From Pseudomonas lalucatii (lineage in GTDB: Bacteria > Pseudomonadota > Gammaproteobacteria > Pseudomonadales > Pseudomonadaceae): a stretch of DNA of 64,000 nucleotides. Numbering within the stretch: position 1 is the first letter of the stretch; every line of letters starts with the position of its first letter. The notes beneath the pieces are model-generated. The model saw only the letters and a list, made by a program, of their open reading frames with translations, ran no database searches and had not been told where the DNA came from. Location: contig NZ_JADPMV010000002.1 of assembly GCF_018398425.1 (NCBI RefSeq), forward strand, positions 496,001-560,000. Reading direction: 5' to 3'. The translations under genes and the position numbers were made by a program. Below, in pieces: positions 8,502 to 19,208 of the stretch.

Positions 8502-10166
8502 TCAGAAGCCCGTGGCGCGGAACACCTCCTCGCCGCCGAGCAGGGTCCAGAGCACCCGGGTCTTGCCGAGCTGCGCGAGCGGCAGCTGGAAGATGTCGCG
8601 GTCCAGCACCACCAGATCGGCCTGCTTGCCCACTTCCAGCGAGCCGGTGTGCTGCTCCTGACGCAGGCTGTAGGCGGCGTCCAGGGTGTAGGCGCGCACC
8701 GCCGCCTCCAGGCTGGGCAGGCTGCGCTCGCCCAGGCTCAGGGCGTTGTGCATGATGCCCAGGGGCGACAAGGGGTTTACGTCCCAGTCGGAACTCAGGG
8801 TGACCCGCGCGCCGCTGTCATGCAGCTGGCCCAGCGGCAGCAGTCGATAGGCGCGCTGACCGATCAGCGGCTCGTTGTCCTTGAGGAAAGGCGGCGCGAA
8901 GTAACGGCTTGGCTGGAAGTCGGCGGTAACATCCAGCTGCTTGAAGCGCGGCAGGTCGGCCTGGTCCACCAGCTCGACGTGGGTCAGGCGGTGCCGCCCC
9001 TGGCCGCCGCCGGCCTCGATGGCGTCCAGGGCATCGCCCACCGCCTGGTCGCCGATGGCATGGATATGCATGTCGAAGCCAGCCTCGGACAGCTCGCCGA
9101 CATAGCGTCGCAACCGCTCGGGACCAAAGTAGTACAGCCCTTTGGGCTCGACCCCCGGCAGGCTTTCTTGATAGGGCTGCTGCAGCCGCGCGGTGGTGTT
9201 GTGGATGATGCCGTCGACGTAGAACTTGACCTGGTTGACCCGCAGCAGGCTGTGCGCATCGCCGGGTCGATACAGGGACTTGAGTTCGGCCAGCTGCTGC
9301 TCGTCGTCCAGCGACGGATAGGCCCACAAGCCCAGGGCGGTGCGCGCCTTAAGTTCGTCGCGCTGGGCGGCCTTCTGCCAGGCCTCGAGATGGCCCCGGC
9401 GCCAGAACACCCTGGCATCGGCCACCGAGGTGATGCCGTTGCTGGCCAGTTGGTCCTGGCCCGTCAGCACCGCCTGATAATAGACCTCTGCGAGCGCCCT
9501 GGACGGCGGCAGGGCCTGGTCCAGCGCCAGGTCGCCGGCATTGTCCAGCACCAGGCCGGTGGGCCGACCGCCCTCGTCGCGCATGATCACACCGCCGACC
9601 GGGTCGGGGCTGTCGGCATCGATGCCGGCCAGTTCCAGGCCCTTGGAGTTGAGCCAGTAGGCGTGCGAGGTCTCCTCCATCAGGGTCACCGGGCGGTCCG
9701 CCACCACGGCGTCGAGCAGGTCGCGCGGGGCTTCGTCCTCCTCCAGCAGGCTATGCAGGGCGAAGCCCCAACCCACCAGCCAGTCGCCCTCGTCCTCGGC
9801 GTTGCACTCCTCCAGCTGCTCCAGCCACCGCTCCACCCCATCCCCGGGGCTGAGGGTGCAATCGCCCTGGGCCTGCGAGGAGGCATCCAGCACATGGGCG
9901 TGGGTATCCTGGAAACCCGGCAGCACCAGGCGCCCCTGCAGGTCGACCCGCTCGGTCTGCGCGTCGACATAGGCCTGCAGCGCCTGGCCATCGCCCACGG
10001 CGAGAATGCGCCCGTCCTCGGCGATGGCCAGGGCGCTGGCCCATGGCTGCTGCTCGTTCACCGTGTAGACCTTGCCGTTGTGCAACAGCCTGGCGGCCGG
10101 CTCGGCGGCCTGCAGGGCGGAACTGGCCAGCATCAGCAGGCCGGTCAGACTCGGAACAACTCGCAT
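8502..10166 (-). CDS. Exported YtcJ-type amidohydrolase (amidohydrolase 3 family)
   Basis: A 554-residue metal-dependent amidohydrolase. It starts MRVVPSLTGLLMLASSALQA followed by AEP, a clear Sec signal peptide with an ALQA cleavage site, so the enzyme acts in the periplasm or outside. The catalytic barrel shows GFQDTHAHVLDA (metal-binding HxH), HIHAIGDQA, HVELVDQ and SSDWDVNPLSPL, all typical of YtcJ-like enzymes. GAGG lies about six bases before ATG 10166; two upstream in-frame starts are poorer. It follows the polyamine-binding protein in the aguAB operon by 48 bases, suggesting an N-acylated or carbamoylated polyamine or guanidine substrate. That substrate is inference only. Confidence 0.88.
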   Translation of the reverse strand: MRVVPSLTGLLMLASSALQAAEPAARLLHNGKVYTVNEQQPWASALAIAEDGRILAVGDGQALQAYVDAQTERVDLQGRLVLPGFQDTHAHVLDASSQAQGDCTLSPGDGVERWLEQLEECNAEDEGDWLVGWGFALHSLLEEDEAPRDLLDAVVADRPVTLMEETSHAYWLNSKGLELAGIDADSPDPVGGVIMRDEGGRPTGLVLDNAGDLALDQALPPSRALAEVYYQAVLTGQDQLASNGITSVADARVFWRRGHLEAWQKAAQRDELKARTALGLWAYPSLDDEQQLAELKSLYRPGDAHSLLRVNQVKFYVDGIIHNTTARLQQPYQESLPGVEPKGLYYFGPERLRRYVGELSEAGFDMHIHAIGDQAVGDALDAIEAGGGQGRHRLTHVELVDQADLPRFKQLDVTADFQPSRYFAPPFLKDNEPLIGQRAYRLLPLGQLHDSGARVTLSSDWDVNPLSPLGIMHNALSLGERSLPSLEAAVRAYTLDAAYSLRQEQHTGSLEVGKQADLVVLDRDIFQLPLAQLGKTRVLWTLLGGEEVFRATGF

Positions 10167-10214
10167 AAAAAGCCTCATCCTTCGATATCGGTGCCACCGC
10201 CGCACTGGCGCGAA

Positions 10215-11307
10215 CTACTGCGCGGTGGCGGTCTTGAAGTTGGTCCAGGTGCGCATGCGCGCACGCATGTCGCGTTGCGGGATGTCCTTGCCGGGGAACA
10301 GCCGGGCGTAACTGGCCTCGCTCGGGTAGATGTCCGGGTTGTCGCGCATCTGCGGGTCGACGGCGGCACGCGCCTTGGCGTTGGAGGTGGGGTAGCCGGT
10401 GAAGTTGGAGATGGCCGCCATGTGCTCCGGGCGCATGACGAAGTTGATGAAGGCGTAGGCGCACTCCGGATGCTTGGCGTCCACGGGGATCGCCATGGTG
10501 TCCATCCACACCGCGGAGCCCTCGCTGGGGATGCGGTACTGGAAGTCCACCTGCTTGCCGGCGGCGTCTGCCGTGCGTTGGGCCTGGGTCATGTCGCCGC
10601 TGTAGCCGAGCGACAGGCACAGGTCGCCGTTGACCAGATCGGTGACCGGCTGCGACTGCAGCTTGGTCACATAGGGGCGCAGCTGCATCAGCAGGGCTTG
10701 CGCCGCCTCCAGGTCCTCAGGCTTGGCGCTGCGCGGGTCGCGCCCCAGGTAGTGCAGCGCCACCGCCAGCACTTCGTCGGGGGAGTCGATCAGGGAGATC
10801 CCGCAGTCGGCGAACCTGGCCGCCAGCTCCGGCTTGAACAACATGTCCAGACTGTTCACCGGCGCGCCCGGCGCGCGCTGGCGGATCATCTCGGCGTTGT
10901 AGGTCAGGCCGATGGTGCCCCAGGTGTAAGGCACCGTGGCATCGCGGGACTTGGGGTACTGCGCGTGCAGCGCCCGCAGGCCCGGCTCGATGTCCTCCAG
11001 TTCGGTCAGCTTGGCCTTGTCCAGCGGTTGCAGGGCGCCGGCGCGCATCAGCCGTTCGGCCACGGTGTCGCCGGGGAAGATCAGGTCGTAGCCGCTGCCG
11101 CCGGACATCATCCTGGCCTCCAGCGTTTCGCTGCTGTCCATCAGGTCGTAGACCACGCGGATGCCGGTCTCGGCGGTGAACTTGGTCAGGGTGTCCTCGG
11201 CGAAGTAGTCCGCCCAGTTGTACAGGTGCAGCACCTTCTCCTCGGCCAGCAGCGGCTGGCTCAGCAGCCCCAGGCCCAGGGCCAACGCGGCCAGCGGTTT
11301 GCTGTGC

Positions 11308-11315
<8 letters not shown>
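10215..11315 (-). CDS. Periplasmic polyamine-binding protein (PotD/PotF type)
   Basis: A 366-residue extracellular solute-binding protein with a signal peptide (MNKHSKPLAALALGLGLLSQ, cleavage after PLLA). Mature sequence begins EEKVLHLYNWADYFAEDTL, the classic PotD/PotF opening, and continues with the SGYDLIFPGDTV motif. GAGGAG seven bases upstream fixes the ATG at 11315, and the start overlaps the aguB stop by eight bases, indicating translational coupling. It probably captures putrescine or agmatine. No ABC permease or ATPase is encoded nearby, so it must serve a transporter elsewhere or act as a sensor. A comparable gene lies next to aguBA in P. aeruginosa. Confidence 0.93.
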
Positions 11316-12225
<910 letters not shown>

Positions 12226-12230
12226 GCCCC

Positions 12231-13283
12231 TCACCCCTTCAGCGGCCAGGCCGGCTGTTGCTGGGTGATGCAGTGCACCCCGCCGCCGCCATGGGCCAGG
12301 TGGTCGATCCGCACCGGCACCACTTCACGCCCCGGGAAGGCCATGGCCAGGGTCTCGGCGGCCACCCGATCGGCGGCGATGCCGTAGGCCGGCATGATCA
12401 CGGCGCCGTTGGCGATGTAGAAGTTGGTGTAGGAGGCGCAGAACACCTCGGCCGTGCTGTCCAGCGCATCGCTGGCATCAAACAGCTCGAGCAGCTCGAA
12501 CCGGCGCCCACGGGCATCGGTGGCCAGCTCCAGGGCGCGGCGATTCTCGCGCACCACCTCGGCATAGGTCGAGGACTGCTCATGGGTGGCGTCCACCAGC
12601 AGCGCGCCGGGTCGGGCGAAGGCGCAGACGCCGTCGACGTGGCCGTCGGTCATGTCGCCGGTGACATGGTCGGGATCGCCTGGCAGCCAGATGGTCTTCT
12701 GCACGCCCAATAGGCGGGCGAAGATGGCCTCCATCTCGGCCTTGCTCAGGCCAGGATTGCGATTGGGATTGAGCAGCACCGACTCGGTGGTGATCAGGGT
12801 GCCGTCGCCATCCACATGGATGGCGCCGCCCTCGTTGGCCAGCGGCGTACCGAAACACTCCAGGCCCAGGCCGTTGAGCACACGTCGGGCCAGGCTCTCG
12901 TCCAGGTCATGGGCCGACTTGCCGCCCCAGGCATTGAAACGCCAGCTGACCCCGGCCAGGCCCAGCTGCGGATGGCAGACGAAGCTCGGCCCGCTGTCGC
13001 GGCACCAGCTGTCGTTGACCGCCAGCTCGACCAGTTCGACACCCGACCCGCACAGCGTCCGGGCGGACGCCAGGGCGCTGGGATCGACCACCAGCCTGAC
13101 CGGCTCGAAGCGGGCGATGGCGTTGGCCACCCGGGCGAAGTCGGCCTGCACCTGGGCCAGGGTCACCCCCCAGGTGTTCTCCCAGAGCGCCTGGTTATGC
13201 GGCCAGACCATCCAGGTAGCGGCGTGCCAAACCCATTCGGCCGGCATGTACCAGGCGTTCTGCTGCGTGTCGTTCTGTTGCAT
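12231..13283 (-). CDS. aguA: Agmatine deiminase AguA
   Basis: A 350-residue member of the peptidyl-arginine deiminase superfamily that converts agmatine to N-carbamoylputrescine and ammonia. The N-terminal MPAEWVWHAATWMVWPHN, the central NDSWCRDSGPSF, the NEGGAIHVDGDGT segment and the C-terminal HGGGGVHCITQQQPAW, with the nucleophile at about Cys338, are diagnostic. AAAGG lies eight bases before the ATG. It is the first gene of a four-gene reverse-strand operon (aguA, aguB, binding protein, amidohydrolase) and is divergent from a LysR regulator. The TetR-type aguR known from P. aeruginosa is not present here. Confidence 0.96.
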   Translation of the reverse strand: MQQNDTQQNAWYMPAEWVWHAATWMVWPHNQALWENTWGVTLAQVQADFARVANAIARFEPVRLVVDPSALASARTLCGSGVELVELAVNDSWCRDSGPSFVCHPQLGLAGVSWRFNAWGGKSAHDLDESLARRVLNGLGLECFGTPLANEGGAIHVDGDGTLITTESVLLNPNRNPGLSKAEMEAIFARLLGVQKTIWLPGDPDHVTGDMTDGHVDGVCAFARPGALLVDATHEQSSTYAEVVRENRRALELATDARGRRFELLELFDASDALDSTAEVFCASYTNFYIANGAVIMPAYGIAADRVAAETLAMAFPGREVVPVRIDHLAHGGGGVHCITQQQPAWPLKG

Positions 13284-13418
13284 GACGAGTGCCTTTCAGT
13301 TAAGTAGTTGTTATCACTGAAAACCGCCAAAGCGGCCATGACACCCATGCTAGGCCTCTAAAAATCACAGAACAAACGATGGATTTTGCCCACAAATGAT
13401 TAGAAGGACTTATCAAAC

Positions 13419-14288
13419 ATGCTCAAGCACTGGCCGCCGCTGAACGCCCTGCGCGGCTTCGAAGCCGCCGCCCGCCTGGGCAGCTTCCACAAGGCCGCCG
13501 AAGAACTGCACCTCACCCAATCGGCCATCAGCCAGCAGATCCGCAGCCTGGAAGGCTATCTGGAACAACCGCTGTTCCATCGCAGCGGCCGCAGCGTCAG
13601 CCTGACCGACGCCGGCTACGACCTGCTCAGCACCACCCAGTCGCTGCTGCAACAACTGGCCGTGGGCATTCGCCGGCTGGAGCAGTACCGCAAGCCCAAC
13701 CAGCTGGTGGTCAACACCACGCCGGCCTTCGCCCGCCATTGGCTGCTGCCGCGCCTGGGCGATTTCCAGCGTCGCCACCCCGAGATCGATCTGTGGCTGT
13801 TCACCACCGACGAGGCACCGGACATGGCCAGCCAGACCATCGACATCGCCGTGCGCGACGACATCGCCGCCCAGGCCGAGTGCAGCTTCCGGGTGCTGCT
13901 GCGCGATCGCCTCTACCCGGCCTGCCACCCCAGGCTGCTGGAGATGCCCGCCGCCGCGCGCAGCACCCTGCACGGCGAGCGGGAGATGGACTGGAGTCAC
14001 TGGGAAGTGGAAGCCGGGGTCGACGTCGGCCAGCAGGGCCACGGTTTGAACTTCTCCGACCCCGGCCTGCTGCTGGACGCCGCCTGCCAGGGCCTGGGCA
14101 TCGCCCTGGTCAGCCAGCTGCTGGCCGAGCAGGCCCAAGCCTGCGGCCTGTTGCAGCCCCTGGCCGAGCAGCGCGTGCGCGGCCCCAGCTGGGCCTGGCT
14201 GATCCACCGCGACAGCGAGCGCAGCCCGCTGACCCGCGGTTTCTGCGCCTGGCTGCGCGGCGCCCTGGAGGAAAACACCGGCGCATAA
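13419..14288 (+). CDS. LysR-family regulator, GcvA-like, divergent from aguA
   Basis: A 289-residue LysR regulator with an N-terminal winged helix-turn-helix (residues 6-65, including AAARLGSFHKAAEELHLTQS and AISQQIRSLE) and a GcvA-type effector domain from about residue 92. AAGGAC precedes the ATG by about nine bases. It shares a 135-base divergent intergenic region with aguA, so it most likely regulates the agmatine operon and itself; this would replace the TetR-type AguR of P. aeruginosa. The effector could be agmatine or N-carbamoylputrescine, which is inference. Its stop runs directly into a terminator hairpin. Confidence 0.9.
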   Translation: MLKHWPPLNALRGFEAAARLGSFHKAAEELHLTQSAISQQIRSLEGYLEQPLFHRSGRSVSLTDAGYDLLSTTQSLLQQLAVGIRRLEQYRKPNQLVVNTTPAFARHWLLPRLGDFQRRHPEIDLWLFTTDEAPDMASQTIDIAVRDDIAAQAECSFRVLLRDRLYPACHPRLLEMPAAARSTLHGEREMDWSHWEVEAGVDVGQQGHGLNFSDPGLLLDAACQGLGIALVSQLLAEQAQACGLLQPLAEQRVRGPSWAWLIHRDSERSPLTRGFCAWLRGALEENTGA

Positions 14289-14312
14289 AAAACGCCACCC
14301 GAGGGTGGCGTT
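14287..14312 (-). terminator. Rho-independent terminator of fadD1
   Basis: Perfect ten-base arms AACGCCACCC and GGGTGGCGTT, with a two-base loop, lie at 14291-14312. Read on the reverse strand the hairpin is followed by TTTTTT, so it ends fadD1 transcription. It begins at the LysR stop codon and may also stop forward transcription weakly. Confidence 0.85.
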
Positions 14313-14334
14313 CTGCAGCCGGCGACGTGGCGAG

Positions 14335-16026
14335 TCAGCTGGCCTTCTTCAGCTTCTGCAGCTCCTCGTCGCGCAGCTCGCGACGCAGGATCTTGCCGAC
14401 GTTGGTGGTCGGCAGCACGTCGCGGAACTCCACGGCCTTGGGCACCTTGTAGCCGGTGACGTTGGCGCGCATATGCTCCATGACCTGCTCCTTGGTCAGG
14501 GTCACCCCGGGCTTGGCCACCACGAACAGCTTGATCGCCTCGCCGGACTTCTCGTCCGGCACGCCGATGGCCGCGCACTGCAGCACGCCCGGCAGGGTCG
14601 CCAGCACGTCCTCCAGCTCGTTCGGGTAGACGTTGAAGCCGGACACCAGAATCATGTCCTTCTTGCGGTCGACGATGCGCATGTAGCCGTCTTCCTGGAT
14701 CAACGCGATGTCGCCGGTCTTCAGCCAGCCCTCGGCGTCGAGGATCTCGTCGGTGGCCTCCTGACGCTGCCAGTAGCCCTTCATCACCTGCGGGCCCTTG
14801 ACGCACAGCTCGCCCACCGAGCCCAGCGGCAGTTCGTTGCCGGCCTCGTCGATCACCTTGCACAGGGTCGAGGGCACCGGAATGCCGATGGTGCCCATCT
14901 GGATGTTGGCAATCGGGTTGACCGAGGCCACCGGGCTGGTTTCGGTCATGCCGAAGCCTTCGCACACCGGGCTGCCGGTCACCTGGGTCCAGCGCTCGGC
15001 GGTGGCCAGCTGCAGGGCCATGCCGCCGGACAGGGTGATCTTCAGCGAGGAGAAGTCCAGCTTCTGGAACTCCTCGTTGTTGCACAGGGCGACGAACAGG
15101 GTGTTGAGGCCGACGAAGCCGCTGAAGCGGTACTTGGCCAGGTCCTTGACCATGGCCGGCAGGTCCCGCGGGTTGGTGATCAGCACGTTGTGGTTGCCGA
15201 TCAGCATCATCGCCATGCAATGGAAGGTAAAGGCGTAGATGTGATAGAGCGGCAGCGGCGCGACGATGATCTCGCGGCCCTCCTCCAGGTTCGCGGCCAT
15301 CATCGCCCGGGCCTGCAGCATGTTGGCCACCAGGTTGCGGTGGGTCAGCATCGCGCCCTTGGCCACCCCGGTGGTGCCGCCGGTGTACTGCAGCACGGCG
15401 AGCTCGCCGCTGGCCGGATTGGCCTCCGCGACCGGCCGGCCGCGGCCCTGGGCCAGGGCCTCGGTGAGCCTGACGGCGTGCGGCAGCTTGTAGGCCGGCA
15501 CCATCTTCTTCACGTACTTGACCACGCTGTTGACCAGCAGGCGCTTGAGCGGCGCCAGCATGTCGCCGACCTCGGTGACGATCACCGTCTTCACCCCGGT
15601 CTTGGGCACCACCTGCTCGGCCAGGTGGGCCATGTTGGCCAGGCACACCAGGGCCTTGGCGCCGGAGTCGTTGAACTGGTGCTCCATCTCCCGGGCGGTG
15701 TACAGCGGGTTGGTGTTGACCACCACCAGGCCGGCGCGCATGGCGCCGAACACCACCACCGGATACTGCAGCAGGTTGGGCAGCTGCACGGCGATGCGGT
15801 CGCCGGGCTTGAGGTCGGTGTGCTGCTGCAGGTAGGCGGCGAAGGCACCCGACAGCTGGTACAGCTCGCCGTAGGTCAGGGTCTTGCCGAGGTTGCTGAA
15901 GGCGGGCTTGTCGGCGAAGCGTTGGCAGGACTGTTTCAGTACCGCCTGAATGTTCGGGTACTGATCCGGATCGATCTCGGCAGCTATCCCAACGGGATAC
16001 TTGTCCTTCCAGAAGTTATCGGTCAT
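14335..16026 (-). CDS. fadD1: Long-chain fatty acid-CoA ligase FadD1
   Basis: A 563-residue adenylate-forming enzyme that activates fatty acids to acyl-CoA using ATP and CoA, at the inner face of the membrane. Motifs include YTGGTTGVAKGAMLTH (AMP/P-loop, near residues 213-228), GFGMTETSPV, WLKTGDIALIQEDGYMRIVD and the C-terminal catalytic-lysine segment NVGKILRRELRDEE. AGGAG lies nine bases before the ATG. It lies downstream of its paralogue fadD2 on the same strand, across a 309-base gap, and ends at a clear terminator. The tandem fadD1-fadD2 pair is a known Pseudomonas arrangement, with fadD1 biased to long chains in P. aeruginosa. Confidence 0.95.
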   Translation of the reverse strand: MTDNFWKDKYPVGIAAEIDPDQYPNIQAVLKQSCQRFADKPAFSNLGKTLTYGELYQLSGAFAAYLQQHTDLKPGDRIAVQLPNLLQYPVVVFGAMRAGLVVVNTNPLYTAREMEHQFNDSGAKALVCLANMAHLAEQVVPKTGVKTVIVTEVGDMLAPLKRLLVNSVVKYVKKMVPAYKLPHAVRLTEALAQGRGRPVAEANPASGELAVLQYTGGTTGVAKGAMLTHRNLVANMLQARAMMAANLEEGREIIVAPLPLYHIYAFTFHCMAMMLIGNHNVLITNPRDLPAMVKDLAKYRFSGFVGLNTLFVALCNNEEFQKLDFSSLKITLSGGMALQLATAERWTQVTGSPVCEGFGMTETSPVASVNPIANIQMGTIGIPVPSTLCKVIDEAGNELPLGSVGELCVKGPQVMKGYWQRQEATDEILDAEGWLKTGDIALIQEDGYMRIVDRKKDMILVSGFNVYPNELEDVLATLPGVLQCAAIGVPDEKSGEAIKLFVVAKPGVTLTKEQVMEHMRANVTGYKVPKAVEFRDVLPTTNVGKILRRELRDEELQKLKKAS

Positions 16027-16335
16027 GGAAGCCCACTCCTAAGCAACAGCTGATCTTCACCGCGCGAAGACGGTGGTTTGTTGTGTGTGTTTGCCTGCTT
16101 GAGTGCCGTACATGCGGCCAAAAGCGGCCCGAGAGTAGCAGCTTTGCCGGAGGCCGCCTAGCACCCGACACCGGCATAGTGGTCACTGATGATACCAGAG
16201 CTTGATAAACGGTCATTTTCTGGCCCGACTGCCGGATTGTCCGACAGGGCGCAACAGGGACAGGCGCCCAGGCGCTGAGCGCCGGGCGGGCCATCGGTCT
16301 CGCAGGAGGGAGGGGGGCGGCCCGGCCGGCCTGGG
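16027..16335. other. fadD2-fadD1 intergenic region without a gene
   Basis: These 309 bases separate the fadD2 stop from the fadD1 start. No open frame with a ribosome site is visible. The length suggests fadD1 has its own promoter as well as any read-through from fadD2. I looked for a PsrA/FadR-type site and found no convincing match. A short repeat, GCGGCC-AAAA-GCGGCC, lies near 16112-16127. Confidence 0.5.
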
Positions 16336-18024
16336 TCAGGCGATATCGCGCAGCTCGCGACGGAGGATCTTGCCGACCGGGGTCATCGGCAGGGCGTCCT
16401 TGAAGACGATCTGCCTGGGCACCTTGTAGCCGGTGAAGTTTTCCTTGCAGTAGGCCCTGAGTTCCTCGACGCTGAGGTCGCTGCCGCGCGGCACGACGAA
16501 CAGCTTGACCACCTCGCCGGACTTCTCGTCGGGCACGCCGATGGCCGCGCAGCTGGCCACCTTGGGATGGGCCATGACCACGTCCTCGATCTCGTTGGGG
16601 TACACGTTGAAGCCCGAGACGATGATCATGTCCTTCTTGCGGTCGACGATGCGCACATGGCCATCCGGGTCGATCACCGCGATGTCGCCGGTCTTGAACC
16701 AGCCGTCTGCATCCAGCACCTCGGCGGTGGCGTCCGGGCGCTGCCAGTAGCCCTTCATCACCTGCGGGCCCTGGATGCACAGCTCGCCGCGCTCGCCCAG
16801 GGCCTGCTCGTTGCCTTCGTCGTCGATCACCTTGAACGCGGTGCCCGGCACCGGCACGCCCACCGAGCCCAGGCGCGCCAGCTTGCCGTAGGCATTGGTG
16901 CTGGCCACCGGCGAGGTCTCGGTGAGGCCGTAGCCCTCCACCACCGGACAACCGGTGATGGCCTGCCAGCGCTCGGCGGTGGCCTTGACCAGGGCGGTGC
17001 CACCGGAGTTGGTCACCTTGAGATGGGAGAAGTCGAGGTTCTTGAACCCGGGATGATCCATCAGCGCGACGAACAGGGTATTGAGGCCGAGCAGCGCGGA
17101 GAACTGCCACTTGCCCAGTTCCTTGACGAAGCCGGGAATGTCGCGCGGATTGGTGATCAGCACGTTGTGATTGCCGTTGACCATCATGCACATGCAGTTC
17201 GCGGTGAAGGCATAGATGTGGTACAGCGGCAGCGGCGCGATCATGATCTCCTGGGCCGGCTTCATCAGCGGCGCGCCGTCTTCGCCGAGCTGCGACAGGC
17301 AGGCATCGATCTGCAGCATGTTGGCCACCAGGTTGCCGTGGGTCAGCATCGCCCCCTTGGCCACCCCGGTGGTGCCGCCGGTGTACTGCAGCACGGCGAT
17401 GTCCTCGTGGCCGACCTTGACCGGCTTGAGGTCATGGCCATGGCCCTGCTTGAGCGCCTGCTTGAACGGCACCGCCTGCGGCAGGCGGTAGTCCGGCACC
17501 AGCTTCTTGACCTTCTTCACCAGGGTATTGACCAGCCAGCCCTTGGGCCCCGGCAGCAGGTCGCCCATCTTCGCCTCGATCAGGTAGTCGATCTGGGTAT
17601 CGCCCAGCACCTCCTGCACCAGCTTGCCGAACATGTTCAGGTAGACCAGCGCGCGCACGCCGGCGTCCTGGAACTGGTGGCGCATCTCGCGGGCGGTGTA
17701 CAGCGGGTTGGTATTGACCACGATCAGCCCGGCGCGCATGGCGCCGAACACGGCGATGGGGTACTGCAGGACGTTGGGCATCTGCACGGCGATGCGCTCG
17801 CCCGGCTTGAGGTCGGTGTGCTTCTGCAGGTAACCGGCGAAGGCGGCCGACAGCCGGTCCAGCTCGGCGTAGCTCAGGGTCACGCCCAGATTGCTGAAGG
17901 CCGGGCGGTCGGCGAACTTCTTGCACGAGCGCTCGAACACCTCGACCACCGACTTGTAGGCGTTCAGGTCGACCTCGGTGGGTACGCCGGCCGGGCGCTT
18001 GTCGTTCCAGAAATCAGGCTGCAT
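16336..18024 (-). CDS. fadD2: Long-chain fatty acid-CoA ligase FadD2
   Basis: A 562-residue paralogue of FadD1 with the same landmarks: YTGGTTGVAKGAMLTHGN, GYGLTETSPV, WFKTGDIAVIDPDGHVRIVD and PVGKILRRELRD at the C-terminus. It forms acyl-CoA from exogenous or released fatty acids for beta-oxidation. ATG 18024 (MQPDFWNDKRPAG) is preceded by AGAGGA at nine bases, which is preferred over the longer frame that begins at 18072. It is divergent from the lipase-like hydrolase and phaJ across about 220 bases, so one intergenic control region may coordinate fatty-acid release, activation and enoyl-CoA hydration. Confidence 0.95.
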   Translation of the reverse strand: MQPDFWNDKRPAGVPTEVDLNAYKSVVEVFERSCKKFADRPAFSNLGVTLSYAELDRLSAAFAGYLQKHTDLKPGERIAVQMPNVLQYPIAVFGAMRAGLIVVNTNPLYTAREMRHQFQDAGVRALVYLNMFGKLVQEVLGDTQIDYLIEAKMGDLLPGPKGWLVNTLVKKVKKLVPDYRLPQAVPFKQALKQGHGHDLKPVKVGHEDIAVLQYTGGTTGVAKGAMLTHGNLVANMLQIDACLSQLGEDGAPLMKPAQEIMIAPLPLYHIYAFTANCMCMMVNGNHNVLITNPRDIPGFVKELGKWQFSALLGLNTLFVALMDHPGFKNLDFSHLKVTNSGGTALVKATAERWQAITGCPVVEGYGLTETSPVASTNAYGKLARLGSVGVPVPGTAFKVIDDEGNEQALGERGELCIQGPQVMKGYWQRPDATAEVLDADGWFKTGDIAVIDPDGHVRIVDRKKDMIIVSGFNVYPNEIEDVVMAHPKVASCAAIGVPDEKSGEVVKLFVVPRGSDLSVEELRAYCKENFTGYKVPRQIVFKDALPMTPVGKILRRELRDIA

Positions 18025-18248
18025 TGTTGTTATTCCTCTTCCCCGAGATGGATTCCCTGCCGAGCGGACCATGGCTGGAGGCCGGCCAAGGCATGCAAGG
18101 CGCTCAGGCGACGTTAGCAGCTATGGTCCGGGGCGCAAACACTTGCACCGGCGTCATTGACCGCGTGAATCTTCCTTCTGCGGATCGACTGGGAAAGCCT
18201 GTCCCCTGCCTCTACAATGCCCGACTCCCGCAGGCTCAAGGACTCGCC

Positions 18249-19208
18249 ATGCACCACGAAGCGTTTTGGCTGAACAGCAGCGATGCGACGCCCCTGTACG
18301 TGAACCGCTGGTTCTGCGCACAACCGGCCAAGGCGGTGGTCATGCTGGCCCACGGCATGGCCGAGCACAGCGGCCGCTACGCCCGCCTGGGCGCGGCGCT
18401 GGCCGCCGCCGGCTACGAGCTGTTCGCCCACGACCAGCGCGGCCACGGCCAGACCGCCCGCCACGGGCGGCTCGGCCACTATGCCGACGACAACGGCTGG
18501 AGCCTGGCGGTCGGCGACCTGGCCTGCCTCAACCACCACATCCGCCAGCGCCACCCGCACGCGCCGATCTTCCTGCTCGGCCACAGCATGGGCAGCTACA
18601 TCGGCCAGGCCTACCTGATGCGCCACAGCAGCAGCCTGCACGGGGCGATCCTCTCCGGCTCCAACTACCAGCCGGTCTGGCTCTACCGCCTGGCCCGCGC
18701 GGTCGCCCGCTTCGAGCGCTGGCGCCAGGGCCCGCACGGCCACAGCAAGCTGATCGACCTGCTGTCCTTCGGCTCGTTCAACCAGGCCTTCAAGCCCAAC
18801 CGTACCGCCTTCGACTGGCTCAGCCGCGATCCGCAGGAAGTCGACCGCTACATCGACGACCCGCTGTGCGGCTTCCGCTGCACCAACCAGCTGTGGCTCG
18901 ACCTGCTCGGCGGCCTGCAGCAGATCACCCCGCCGCAGCAGCTGACCCAGATCGACAGCCAGTTGCCGCTGCTGGTGATCGGCGGCGCCCAGGACCCGGT
19001 CAGCGCCGGCAAGCGCCTGCAGCACCTGGCCGACGCCCTGCGCCAGGCCGGCCTCGAGCAGGTGCAACTGAAAATCTACCCGGACGCCCGCCACGAGCTG
19101 CTCAACGAGCGCAACCGCGACGAGGTGACCGCCTATCTGATCGGCTGGCTGGACGGGGCCCTGGCCCGCAGCCGACCACGCACCCGCCCCGCCAAGGAGA
19201 CCCCATGA
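18249..19208 (+). CDS. Alpha/beta hydrolase, monoacylglycerol lipase/lysophospholipase-like
   Basis: A 319-residue serine hydrolase of the Hydrolase_4 group. Nucleophile Ser113 is in GHSMGS; the oxyanion region is LAHGMAEHSGRY; the acid is in IGGAQDPVS and the histidine in DARHELLNE, completing a Ser-Asp-His triad. No signal peptide is visible, so it is cytoplasmic. AAGGA lies seven bases before ATG 18249. Its stop overlaps the phaJ start as ATGA. It is divergent from fadD2, which suggests that the enzyme frees fatty acids from monoacylglycerols or lysophospholipids for FadD; the exact substrate is inference. Confidence 0.9.
   Translation: MHHEAFWLNSSDATPLYVNRWFCAQPAKAVVMLAHGMAEHSGRYARLGAALAAAGYELFAHDQRGHGQTARHGRLGHYADDNGWSLAVGDLACLNHHIRQRHPHAPIFLLGHSMGSYIGQAYLMRHSSSLHGAILSGSNYQPVWLYRLARAVARFERWRQGPHGHSKLIDLLSFGSFNQAFKPNRTAFDWLSRDPQEVDRYIDDPLCGFRCTNQLWLDLLGGLQQITPPQQLTQIDSQLPLLVIGGAQDPVSAGKRLQHLADALRQAGLEQVQLKIYPDARHELLNERNRDEVTAYLIGWLDGALARSRPRTRPAKETP

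Noticed and set aside
4307..8755. A 1482-codon forward open frame opposite hrpA
   Set aside because: It is antisense to a well-conserved helicase gene, is rich in Leu, Gln, Ala and Gly as expected from a G+C-rich shadow, and has no domain. hrpA accounts for the sequence.
16027..16335. A PsrA-type operator in the fadD2-fadD1 gap
   Set aside because: I looked for the GAAAC/GTTTC-type inverted repeat; the nearest sequence near 16204-16220 matches too poorly.
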